The notes under the pieces: generated by a model
The model's input: the letters and a program-made list of their open reading frames with translations, nothing else
What the model was told of the DNA's origin: nothing
Database searches by the model: none
Made by a program: the position numbers and the translations under genes
Assembly: GCA_029253805.1 (NCBI GenBank)
Contig: JAQWYU010000090.1
Span: 1 to 5,885 of the forward strand
Length of the DNA stretch: 5,885 bases
Source: Flavobacteriaceae bacterium
GTDB lineage: Bacteria > Bacteroidota > Bacteroidia > Flavobacteriales > Flavobacteriaceae
Direction of reading: 5' to 3'
Part shown: piece after piece, positions 1 through 5,885 of the stretch
How the letters are laid out: every line of letters starts with the position of its first letter
Numbering within the stretch: position 1 is the stretch's first letter

Positions 1-450
1 GATTCTATCTCAAACAGTTTGGTTCTAGATTTTGATAAAACTGAAAAAAATAAATATAAAATTCAATTACTTCCTGGAGCTTTGACTGACTTTTATGGGA
101 CACAAAATGATACATTAGACTACAGCGTCACAACTAAATTTCAATCTGACTATGGAAACGTAAGGATTAATATACTCAACGGAGTCTTTCCATTGATTAT
201 ACAAATTGTCAATACAAAAGGAGAAGTTGTTGAATCATTACTTGCAGAAGATTCTTTGACTGTTGATTTTAATGATGTGAGCCCAGGAGTCTATTTTCTT
301 AGGGCTATTTTTGATAGTAATCAAAACGGAATGTATGATACTGGTGATTATTTGAAAAAAATTCAGCCAGAGCGGGTTAGTTATGCTTCAGAACCAATTG
401 AAGTACGTGCTGGCTGGGATACGATTGAGGAATTCGTTTTAACAGATTAG
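1..450 (+). CDS. Ig-like domain protein, C-terminal part (5' end outside window)
   Basis: The reading frame is open from base 1, giving 149 residues before the TAG stop at 448-450; the true start lies upstream of the window. The visible part matches, from memory, the C-terminal region of a common Bacteroidota protein family with an N-terminal bacterial Ig-like (Big_5/SbsA-like) domain. Signs are the [11 protein letters not shown] segment (about residues 23-33), the [10 protein letters not shown] strand pattern (about 49-58), and the closing [10 protein letters not shown] ... IEVRAGWD block (about 119-140). These proteins are usually exported and probably envelope-associated, but their biochemical role is not established. 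An acidic loop [12 protein letters not shown] (105-116) resembles a calcium-binding DxNxNGxxD loop. The stop overlaps the sdhB stop on the other strand by four bases. Family assignment is fairly secure; function is unknown. Confidence 0.8.
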   Translation, partial: DSISNSLVLDFDKTEKNKYKIQLLPGALTDFYGTQNDTLDYSVTTKFQSDYGNVRINILNGVFPLIIQIVNTKGEVVESLLAEDSLTVDFNDVSPGVYFLRAIFDSNQNGMYDTGDYLKKIQPERVSYASEPIEVRAGWDTIEEFVLTD

Positions 451-1193
451 GATTTAATACTGGCTTTGATTAACTCACGATTCATTCGTGCTATGTTTTC
501 TAATGATATTCCTTTTGGACATTCAACCTCACAAGCCCCTGTGTTAGTGCAGTTTCCAAAACCTTCTAAATCCATTTGAGCAACCATGTTTTGAACACGG
601 TCAGGGGCTTCAATTTGACCTTGGGGCAATAAAGCGTACTGAGATACTTTTGCACCCACAAATAGCATTGCAGAAGAGTTTTTGCAACTCGCTACACACG
701 CACCACAACCGATGCATGTAGCAGCATCCATTGCTTCGTCTGCATCATGTTTAGAAATAGGAATTGAATTTCCGTCCTGAGTGTTTCCAGATGTATTCAC
801 AGAAATGAAACCGCCAGCGTGTTGTATTCTGTCAAAAGCTGAACGATCGACAACCAGATCTTTAATTACTGGAAAAGCATCTGCTCTAAAAGGTTCAATG
901 AATATTGTATCACCATCTTTAAACTTTCGCATGTGAAGTTGACAGGTTGTTACACGACGGTCAGGTCCATGAGCCTCTCCATTAATGTACAACGAACAAG
1001 AGCCGCAGATGCCTTCTCTACAATCGTGGTCAAATGCGACTGGGATATCTCCGTTAGTAATAAGTTGTCTATTGAGTATGTCTAACATTTCAAGAAATGA
1101 CATATCTGGAGATATATCTTGAACTGGATATTCTATAATCTTTCCTTTTGTCTGGGCGTTTTCCTGACGCCATATTTGTAATATTAAATTCAT
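447..1193 (-). CDS. sdhB: Succinate dehydrogenase/fumarate reductase iron-sulfur subunit SdhB
   Basis: This is the electron-transfer subunit of complex II, carrying electrons from the SdhA flavin to the haem/quinone subunit on the cytoplasmic side of the inner membrane. The 248 residues contain all cysteines for three clusters. C58, C63, C66 and C84 (CREGICGSC, then C84) bind the [2Fe-2S] in the N-terminal ferredoxin domain (about 1-105). C160, C163, C166 and C225 fit the [4Fe-4S], and C170, C215 and C221 fit the [3Fe-4S], by the ligand pattern known from E. coli and Wolinella FrdB. C170 is followed by Lys rather than the Pro usual in ferredoxins. It is the last gene of sdhCAB, 8 bases after sdhA. 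The ATG start is supported by the typical N-terminus [10 protein letters not shown]; no Shine-Dalgarno is present. The stop (TAA, 447-449) overlaps the convergent gene. Confidence 0.97.
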   Translation of the reverse strand: MNLILQIWRQENAQTKGKIIEYPVQDISPDMSFLEMLDILNRQLITNGDIPVAFDHDCREGICGSCSLYINGEAHGPDRRVTTCQLHMRKFKDGDTIFIEPFRADAFPVIKDLVVDRSAFDRIQHAGGFISVNTSGNTQDGNSIPISKHDADEAMDAATCIGCGACVASCKNSSAMLFVGAKVSQYALLPQGQIEAPDRVQNMVAQMDLEGFGNCTNTGACEVECPKGISLENIARMNRELIKASIKS

Positions 1194-1201
1194 TTCAATG
1201 C

Positions 1202-3199
1202 TTATTTGTAGGATCGTTCTTTAACTTCAATATTCTCGTAAACAAGTTTTTCTTTGTGTAGTTCAGCATCTTTTGGAGCGCCTTTATATTCCCATGCTGA
1301 TACAAATTGAAATTCTTTTCTTCGTTTGGCTTCGCCTTCTGCTGTTTGATATTCTTCTCTAAAATGGCCGCCAGCAGATTCTTCGCGAACTAGTGCGTCT
1401 TTAGCAAATAGCTCCCCAAGCTCTAAAAAATCAGCTACTCTACCAGCTTTTGCAAGTTCTTCGTTAAATTCATTTTCGCTTCCAGGAACCCTAACGTCTC
1501 TATAAAACTCATCTCGCAACGTTGAAATTTCTTCAATAGCTTCTTTTAAGTCTTTCTCATTTCTGGCCATTCCGCATTTATTCCACATGATTTTACCAAG
1601 ACGTTTGTGAAAATAGTCTACAGGCTTAGTACCATTATTATTGATGAAGTGCTTTATTTCTCTTTTTACTTTGGTCTCTGCTTCTTCAAATTCAATAGAG
1701 TCTGTTGAGATAGGTCCAGTTCTAATGTCTTTAGATAGGTAATTTCCAATAGTATATGGTAATACAAAATAGCCATCAGCCAAGCCTTGCATCAAAGCCG
1801 ACGCTCCCAAGCGATTTGCTCCATGTTCAGAAAAGTTAGCCTCTCCAATTGCATACAAGCCAGGAATGGTTGTTTGCAGGTTATAGTCAACCCAAATACC
1901 ACCCATAGTATAGTGAACAGCTGGATAAATCATCATGGGAGTTTCGTAGGGGTTCTCATCTACAATTTTCTCATACATTTGGAATAAATTTCCGTATTTA
2001 CTTTTAACGACTTCTTTTCCTAGGATTTGAATAAGCGAATCATCTTCTTCATTAAGACCTTTTACATGGGCTTTTTCTTTTCCGTATCTAACAATGGCAG
2101 CAGCAAAATCTAAGAAAACTGCTTCCCCAGTTTTATTTACTCCAAAACCAGCATCACATCGTTCTTTGGCGGCTCTTGACGCCACATCTCTTGGGACTAG
2201 GTTTCCAAATGCAGGATATCTTCTTTCTAAAAAATAGTCACGCTTATCTTCCTCGAGATCTACTGGTTTTAATTGACGATTTTGTATTGCTTTAGCATCT
2301 TCTATGTTTTTTGGGACCCATATACGCCCATCATTTCTTAGGGATTCAGACATTAGGGTTAGTTTTGATTGATGATCTCCCGAAACAGGAATACATGTTG
2401 GATGAATTTGTGTGTAACAAGGGTTTGCAAAATAAGCGCCACGTTTGTGCGCTTTCCAAGCAGCAGTCACATTACTACCCATGGCATTAGTAGATAAATA
2501 AAAGACATTTCCATATCCGCCAGAGCCTAATACAACAGCGTGAGCTGAGTGTCGTTCTATTTCTCCAGTTACTAAGTTACGAGCTATAATTCCTCGCGCT
2601 TTTCCATCAACTACAACTACGTCAAGCATTTCGTGACGATTGTACATTTTAATTTTTCCACGACCAATTTGTCGGTTCATTGCTGAGTAAGCCCCTAATA
2701 AAAGTTGTTGACCTGTTTGTCCTTTTGCATAAAACGTTCTTGAAACTAAAACGCCACCAAATGAACGGTTATCCAATAATCCACCATAATCTCTTGCAAA
2801 AGGAACACCCTGAGCCACACATTGGTCTATTATATTTGTTGAAACTTCTGCCAAACGGTGTACGTTTGCTTCTCTTGATCGGTAGTCACCGCCTTTAACC
2901 GTATCGTAAAACAGTCGGTAGGTGGAGTCACCATCTCCTTGGTAATTTTTAGCCGCATTAATGCCGCCTTGTGCTGCAATTGAATGGGCTCTTCGTGGAG
3001 AATCCTGAAAACAAAATGCCTTAACATTATAACCAAGTTCGGCCAGGGTAGCAGCTGCAGATCCACCTGCCAGGCCAGTCCCTACAACAATGACGTCTAA
3101 TAGGCGCTTGTTGGCAGGATTTACAAGATCAATAGTATTTTTGTGATTTGTCCATTTATCCGCCAATGGACCTTCAGGAATTTTTGAGTCTAAAGCCAT
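1202..3199 (-). CDS. sdhA: Succinate dehydrogenase/fumarate reductase flavoprotein subunit SdhA
   Basis: This is the catalytic subunit of complex II, oxidising succinate to fumarate with covalently bound FAD at the cytoplasmic face of the membrane. The 665 residues show the dinucleotide fold [10 protein letters not shown] (40-49) and the covalent flavin site [10 protein letters not shown] with H72 as the likely FAD-linked histidine. The substrate-site segments are IHPT (265-268), SESLRNDG (284-291), VPRDVASR (335-342, R337 as the expected proton-shuttle arginine), H429 in HYTMGG and R463 in NRLGAS. The C-terminal helical domain ends with [11 protein letters not shown] (607-617). The length and long N-terminal lead (about 30 residues before the FAD fold) are typical of the Bacteroidota form paired with a single five-helix SdhC. 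It begins 11 bases after the sdhC stop and ends 8 bases before sdhB, so it is surely cotranscribed. No key residue is missing. Sequence alone does not tell succinate oxidation from fumarate reduction. Confidence 0.98.
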   Translation of the reverse strand: MALDSKIPEGPLADKWTNHKNTIDLVNPANKRLLDVIVVGTGLAGGSAAATLAELGYNVKAFCFQDSPRRAHSIAAQGGINAAKNYQGDGDSTYRLFYDTVKGGDYRSREANVHRLAEVSTNIIDQCVAQGVPFARDYGGLLDNRSFGGVLVSRTFYAKGQTGQQLLLGAYSAMNRQIGRGKIKMYNRHEMLDVVVVDGKARGIIARNLVTGEIERHSAHAVVLGSGGYGNVFYLSTNAMGSNVTAAWKAHKRGAYFANPCYTQIHPTCIPVSGDHQSKLTLMSESLRNDGRIWVPKNIEDAKAIQNRQLKPVDLEEDKRDYFLERRYPAFGNLVPRDVASRAAKERCDAGFGVNKTGEAVFLDFAAAIVRYGKEKAHVKGLNEEDDSLIQILGKEVVKSKYGNLFQMYEKIVDENPYETPMMIYPAVHYTMGGIWVDYNLQTTIPGLYAIGEANFSEHGANRLGASALMQGLADGYFVLPYTIGNYLSKDIRTGPISTDSIEFEEAETKVKREIKHFINNNGTKPVDYFHKRLGKIMWNKCGMARNEKDLKEAIEEISTLRDEFYRDVRVPGSENEFNEELAKAGRVADFLELGELFAKDALVREESAGGHFREEYQTAEGEAKRRKEFQFVSAWEYKGAPKDAELHKEKLVYENIEVKERSYK

Positions 3200-3210
3200 A
3201 ATACTATGAT

Positions 3211-3894
3211 TTAGTGTGAATTATTAAAAAAGTGGAAGAGGGCAATTACAATAAACCCTAGTGGGATTAAAATAGCATATGCTATGCCAAGACCTTTCAA
3301 CGATTGGGTATATTTATTATTCGCTCCCACTGATTGGAATGCTGAATTGAATCCGTGAAGCAAATGGAGCGATAAAAAAATAAATCCAACACAATATAAA
3401 ACTACACGCCAAAGAGGCACAAACTTATGTTGAAGTTCTTCAAAATAGCGATACCCTGAGCCATCCTCTAAGAGTCCTGAAGAATCCCCAACAACATATT
3501 TTATATTTAATTCAGGAATCCAAAAATCGATAAAATGAATGATTAAAAACACTAAAATAAATCCGCCGCTGTAAATCATGTTTCTACTCACCCAAGAAGA
3601 ATTGGCATTTCCATTATTTCTGGCGTAATTTACTGACCTAGATGATTTGTTCTTAAATTCTAAAACAAAACCCATTACAAAGTGAAAAATAACACCAAAA
3701 ATTAAAATAGGTTGCAATGCAAATTGAACTAGCGGATTAGTACCCATAAAATGAGACACCTCGTTGAAGGTTTCTGGGTTAACCACAGAAAGTATATTGA
3801 TAGCAAAATGTTGTAAAATGAAAAACATTAGAAAAAAAGCAGAAAGCGCCATGGCAATCTTTCTTCCAATTGATGAATTTAAAATCCCACTCAT
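3211..3894 (-). CDS. sdhC: Succinate dehydrogenase cytochrome b558 subunit SdhC (type B, five-helix)
   Basis: This membrane anchor of complex II carries haem b and the menaquinone site. Its 227 residues show five hydrophobic segments at about 14-36, 58-79, 107-125, 160-183 and 201-222, the topology of the single-subunit cytochrome b558 family found with B. subtilis SdhC and Wolinella FrdC. Histidines fall one per helix where the two-haem enzymes place their axial ligands: H29 (LQHF), H71 (FHFVMG), H120 (IHF), and H180 or H177 in helix five ([12 protein letters not shown]). This suggests two b haems. A polar loop of about 35 residues (126-160) lies between helices three and four. No separate sdhD is present, as expected for type B. 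It is first in the sdhCAB operon, with a strong promoter match just upstream. The ATG at 3894-3892 follows an A/T-rich leader without Shine-Dalgarno. Confidence 0.95.
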   Translation of the reverse strand: MSGILNSSIGRKIAMALSAFFLMFFILQHFAINILSVVNPETFNEVSHFMGTNPLVQFALQPILIFGVIFHFVMGFVLEFKNKSSRSVNYARNNGNANSSWVSRNMIYSGGFILVFLIIHFIDFWIPELNIKYVVGDSSGLLEDGSGYRYFEELQHKFVPLWRVVLYCVGFIFLSLHLLHGFNSAFQSVGANNKYTQSLKGLGIAYAILIPLGFIVIALFHFFNNSH

Positions 3895-3915
3895 TATTTA
3901 TTAATTTTTACTAAA

Positions 3916-3946
3916 CAAAGGTACTTCACGACAACGTTTTAGACAA
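3916..3946 (-). promoter_or_regulatory. Predicted promoter of sdhCAB
   Basis: On the minus strand, TTG (3946-3944) is followed after 20 bases by TACCTTTG (3923-3916), an exact match to the Bacteroidota primary-sigma pattern TTG / TAnnTTTG with usual spacing. Transcription would start near 3909-3912, leaving an A/T-rich leader of roughly 15-18 bases before the sdhC ATG. This is pattern matching and has no transcript evidence. Confidence 0.7.
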
Positions 3947-3955
3947 TTACAAAGT

Positions 3956-4000
3956 GTTTATTTTCATTATTTAGAATTAATATAAATAATGAAAGTAAAC
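3956..4000. repeat. Inverted repeat between the divergent sdhC and pepP promoters
   Basis: The arms 3956-3973 and 3983-4000 are 18 bases each and complementary at 17 positions. The only mismatch is T3961 against G3995, which would be a G-U wobble in RNA. The spacer is 9 bases. The left arm reads GTTTATTTTCATTATTTA. The repeat lies upstream of the -33 element of sdhC and just upstream of the pepP -33 region, so it should not be in either primary transcript. A DNA-level role such as an operator is more plausible than an RNA hairpin. Its function is inferred only from position. Confidence 0.6.
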
Positions 4001-4008
4001 TAGAGCGT

Positions 4009-4037
4009 GTTAATCATATTTTAAGTTCTTATATTTG
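4009..4037 (+). promoter_or_regulatory. Predicted promoter of pepP
   Basis: TATATTTG (4030-4037) matches the Bacteroidota -7 box TAnnTTTG exactly. The -33 position has only a weak GTT (4009-4011), 18 bases upstream, in place of TTG. Transcription would begin around 4042-4045, leaving a leader of about 12-15 bases before the ATG at 4057. The -7 box falls inside the loop of the inverted repeat at 4012-4052. The weak -33 element would suit a modest or activator-dependent promoter. Confidence 0.5.
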
Positions 4038-4052
4038 ACTTAAAATATGATT
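4012..4052. repeat. Perfect 15-base inverted repeat around the pepP -7 box
   Basis: AATCATATTTTAAGT (4012-4026) and ACTTAAAATATGATT (4038-4052) are exact reverse complements separated by 11 bases. The spacer contains nearly all of the predicted -7 box, and the right arm ends four bases before the pepP ATG. A protein bound to this dyad would cover both the promoter and the start site. If transcription began upstream of 4012 instead, the RNA would fold into a hairpin next to the start codon. Which of these applies cannot be told from sequence. Confidence 0.65.
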
Positions 4053-4056
4053 TGTT

Positions 4057-5352
4057 ATGAAATATCATTCAATTAATCCAGAGTTATTTATTAAGAACAG
4101 GCTAAAGCTTAAAAAACAAATGGTTTCAAATTCTATAGCCATATTTAACTCAAATGATATTTTTTCTACGGGAGCTGATAGTACACTTCCATTTGAACAG
4201 CATAGAAATATTTTTTATCTCAGCGGAGTAGACCAGGAGGAGAGTATTCTACTTGTTTTTCCAGATGCAAAAAATGAGTTACATCGCGAAATACTGTTTG
4301 TAAAAGAAACTAATGATCTCATTTCTATTTGGGAGGGTTCTAAACTTAGTAAAAGACAGGCAACTATCTCATCTGGTATCAAGACAGTTTATTGGTTAGA
4401 GGAATTTGAGTCAATCTTTTCTCAGTTGATGGAAGAATCAACACATTTTTATTATAATAATAATGAGCATTATCGACAATCAGTAGTTATGGAAACTCGA
4501 GAAGATCGTTTTCTTAAAATGATTAAATCTTCATATCCTGATCATAAGTTACTTCCTAACTTCCCGATTATGGAATCGCTTAGAGGGGTAAAAGAAGTAG
4601 AAGAAATTACCCTAATCAAAACAGCATGTGACATCACTGAAAAAGGATTTAGGAGGATTTTAGGGTTTGTAAAGCCCGGAGTTATGGAGTATGAGATTGA
4701 GGCAGAATACGCTCATGAATTTCTAAGAAACCGCTCAAAAGGATTTGCATACACACCTATTATTGGTTCCGGATATAATGCTTGTGTGTTGCATTATATA
4801 GAGAATAATCAAGAATGTAAAGATGGCGATCTTTTACTAATGGATGTGGCTGCTGAGTATGCTAACTATTCAAGTGATATGACACGAACAATTCCTGTTA
4901 ATGGTCGATTCACAGCACGCCAAAAAGCAGTTTACCAAGCGGTTTTAAACGTTAAAAATGAAGCCACCAAATTACTTGCTCCGGGAATTATGTGGGACGC
5001 CTATCATGTGGAGGTAGGTAAATTAATGACATCCGAACTGTTAACACTAGGTTTGATTGATAAAGCTGATGTGCAAAATGAAGATCCAAAGTGGCCTGCA
5101 TATAAAAAATATTTCATGCATGGAACTTCCCATCACATGGGATTAGATACTCATGATTTTGGCACTTTGAAATCACCTATGCAGTCCAATATGGTTTTTA
5201 CTGTAGAGCCAGGAATTTATATTCCTGAAGAAAATATGGGAATCAGACTTGAGGACGACGTAGTGATTCAACCTAGTGGATACCCTATAAATTTAATGCA
5301 GAACATTCCCATTGAAATTGATGAAATTGAATCATTAATGAAATCTAATTAA
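4057..5352 (+). CDS. pepP: Xaa-Pro aminopeptidase (M24B metallopeptidase)
   Basis: This enzyme removes the N-terminal residue from peptides whose second residue is proline, acting in the cytoplasm in peptide turnover. The 431 residues are close to the 441 of E. coli PepP. An aminopeptidase-P N-terminal domain covers about 1-145, and the pita-bread catalytic domain about 180-415. The five dinuclear-metal ligands are all present: D263 (LLMDVAAEY), D274 (SSDMTRTIP), H359 (HGTSHHMG), E384 (TVEPGIYI) and E399 (GIRLEDD). H246 (VLHYIENN), H355 and H366 (DTHDFG) match the conserved active-site histidines of the family. No signal peptide is seen. The ATG is supported by the family-typical N-terminus (SINPELFIKNR) and by a -7 box just upstream; there is no Shine-Dalgarno. 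It is divergent from sdhCAB and overlaps the convergent lipoprotein gene by 8 bases. The metal identity (often Mn) cannot be read from sequence. Confidence 0.95.
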   Translation: MKYHSINPELFIKNRLKLKKQMVSNSIAIFNSNDIFSTGADSTLPFEQHRNIFYLSGVDQEESILLVFPDAKNELHREILFVKETNDLISIWEGSKLSKRQATISSGIKTVYWLEEFESIFSQLMEESTHFYYNNNEHYRQSVVMETREDRFLKMIKSSYPDHKLLPNFPIMESLRGVKEVEEITLIKTACDITEKGFRRILGFVKPGVMEYEIEAEYAHEFLRNRSKGFAYTPIIGSGYNACVLHYIENNQECKDGDLLLMDVAAEYANYSSDMTRTIPVNGRFTARQKAVYQAVLNVKNEATKLLAPGIMWDAYHVEVGKLMTSELLTLGLIDKADVQNEDPKWPAYKKYFMHGTSHHMGLDTHDFGTLKSPMQSNMVFTVEPGIYIPEENMGIRLEDDVVIQPSGYPINLMQNIPIEIDEIESLMKSN

Positions 5353-5761
5353 ATTTTCTTTCTAAAGATTGGTTACTTGAAGACGTGACTTTAATAGTTT
5401 GCATATTTTCAACAGAATAATTATCACTGACTTGACTAACTGCTTTAGTGATGCTTGAAGTATTTAGTTTAGCAACGTTAAATTCCACTGAAGCCAGTTC
5501 ATTTTTGAAATCTACATTAGCTGACTTCACGCCATCCATTTTTGCTAGTTTTTTCTCAATAGTTTTGGCACAGCCCATTTCACAAGTCATACCTTTGATG
5601 TTAAACTCAGCTTTTGAATAAACAGCATTAGGGTCTAGCTTTTGGTTTATTTTTTCTGAACTTAAATTAACAGTTTTGATTTCTGCTTTTTTATCATTCA
5701 TACAAGACGACAATGTGATTAAAATTCCTGTTATGCTTATAATATTTTTTAAAAACTTCAT
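5345..5761 (-). CDS. Lipoprotein with heavy-metal-associated (HMA) domain
   Basis: This 138-residue protein starts with a lipoprotein signal: basic MKFLKN, a hydrophobic stretch (7-17) and the lipobox LSSC with C20 as the predicted lipidated residue. After a lysine-rich linker (21-48) comes an HMA-type ferredoxin-like fold at about 50-120. Its motif is GMTCEMGC, followed by the helix AKTIEKKL and the strand GVKSANVDF. The two cysteines (C60, C64) are spaced CxxxC, one residue longer than the classical CxxC of copper chaperones. The protein probably binds a soft metal such as copper or zinc in the envelope; a redox or sensor role is also possible. Residues after the lipidated Cys (MNDKK) lack a clearly acidic surface-export signal, so a periplasm-facing location is more likely. 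The gene overlaps the pepP 3' end by 8 bases tail to tail. No metal-transport gene is visible beside it within the window. Confidence 0.85.
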   Translation of the reverse strand: MKFLKNIISITGILITLSSCMNDKKAEIKTVNLSSEKINQKLDPNAVYSKAEFNIKGMTCEMGCAKTIEKKLAKMDGVKSANVDFKNELASVEFNVAKLNTSSITKAVSQVSDNYSVENMQTIKVTSSSNQSLERKFN

Positions 5762-5782
5762 AGAATTATTTTAAATTTTAAA

Positions 5783-5790
5783 CAAATGTA
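5783..5790 (-). promoter_or_regulatory. Possible -7 box for the HMA lipoprotein gene
   Basis: The minus strand reads TACATTTG, an exact TAnnTTTG match, 21 bases before the ATG at 5761. No TTG occurs at the 17-23 base distance expected for the -33 element, so the call rests on this box and its position alone. Confidence 0.35.
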
Positions 5791-5801
5791 AAGATATTTG
5801 A

Positions 5802-5830
5802 TTGTTTTTTTAATTAATTGCTCAATTTTG
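5802..5830 (+). promoter_or_regulatory. Possible promoter for the gene starting at 5851
   Basis: TTG (5802-5804) is followed after 18 bases by CAATTTTG (5823-5830), which matches TAnnTTTG except for its first base. It ends 20 bases before the ATG at 5851. Another TTG at 5798-5800, with 22 bases of spacing, could serve as well. It is a plausible but imperfect match. Confidence 0.3.
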
Positions 5831-5850
5831 TAACCCACAAATAATTAGAA

Positions 5851-5885
5851 ATGAACATTGAACAAAAAAAGTGGTTTTATCTTTT
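5851..5885 (+). CDS. 5' end of a gene running off the window
   Basis: An ATG at 5851 opens a frame reading MNIEQKKWFYL up to the window edge with no stop. It follows an A/T-rich leader (AATTAGAA) and an imperfect promoter match, as expected for a real start in this genome. A short basic N-terminus running into aromatic and hydrophobic residues would suit a membrane protein; a DMT/EamA-type transporter is one possibility suggested only by memory of similar N-termini. Eleven residues are too few to assign a family. It would be divergent from the HMA lipoprotein gene, with an 89-base spacer. Confidence 0.45.
   Translation, partial: MNIEQKKWFYL

Noticed and set aside
19..21. TTG at base 19 as start of the first gene
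   Set aside because: The frame is open to base 1 and the visible residues are mid-domain for the Ig-like family, so the gene is cut by the window edge rather than starting here.
682..684. Lysine after C170 in SdhB in place of the usual proline, considered as a damaged cluster site
   Set aside because: All eleven cluster cysteines are present with standard spacing, and I recall CKN at this point in Bacteroidota SdhB, so it is normal variation.
1787..1987. Plus-strand open frame of 66 codons inside sdhA
   Set aside because: It is antisense to strongly conserved SdhA residues, has no leader or promoter match, and its translation resembles no family.
2680..2898. Plus-strand open frame of 72 codons inside sdhA
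   Set aside because: It is antisense to conserved SdhA sequence and its leucine-rich translation is what the complementary strand would give by chance.
2830..3066. Minus-strand open frame of 78 codons in another frame of sdhA
   Set aside because: It lies wholly within the FAD-binding part of SdhA on the same strand; the SdhA frame is certain there.
3956..4000. Inverted repeat read as a transcription terminator
   Set aside because: Both neighbouring genes start, rather than end, at this spacer, and the stem is almost free of G and C.
5783..5800. Short inverted repeat CAAAT / ATTTG upstream of the HMA gene
   Set aside because: The arms are only five bases in AT-rich DNA and do not extend, so chance is a sufficient explanation.

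Overview
The window looks like a core chromosomal segment from a Flavobacteriia-type member of the Bacteroidota. The evidence is the AT-rich composition, A/T-rich leaders without Shine-Dalgarno sequences, promoter matches to the Bacteroidota TTG / TAnnTTTG pattern, and protein types typical of the group: a five-helix cytochrome b558 SdhC, a 665-residue SdhA with the [10 protein letters not shown] flavin site, an Ig-like surface protein tail, and a small HMA lipoprotein. I see no mobile element, CRISPR array, tRNA or rRNA.

Layout: bases 1-450 hold the 3' end of a plus-strand gene for a Bacteroidota Ig-like domain protein. It meets, tail to tail with a 4-base overlap, a minus-strand operon sdhC-sdhA-sdhB (3894 down to 447) encoding a complete three-subunit succinate:menaquinone oxidoreductase (complex II, type B). 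A 162-base divergent intergenic region (3895-4056) carries a near-ideal promoter for sdhCAB, a weaker one for the plus-strand gene, and two long AT-rich inverted repeats. The plus-strand gene at 4057-5352 is a complete Xaa-Pro aminopeptidase (pepP, M24B family). It converges with an 8-base overlap on a minus-strand gene (5345-5761) for a lipoprotein with a heavy-metal-associated domain. A divergent 89-base spacer (5762-5850) leads to the first 35 bases of another plus-strand gene.

Functionally, SdhC anchors SdhA and SdhB to the inner membrane. Electrons from succinate pass from FAD through three iron-sulfur clusters and haem b to menaquinone, linking the TCA cycle with respiration. PepP is a cytoplasmic metallopeptidase and the lipoprotein probably binds metal in the cell envelope; neither has an evident functional link to complex II.

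No gene here points to an undescribed system. The least expected structure is non-coding: a 17-of-18-base inverted repeat at 3956-4000 lying between the two divergent promoters, and a perfect 15-base inverted repeat at 4012-4052 whose loop contains the putative -7 box of pepP.
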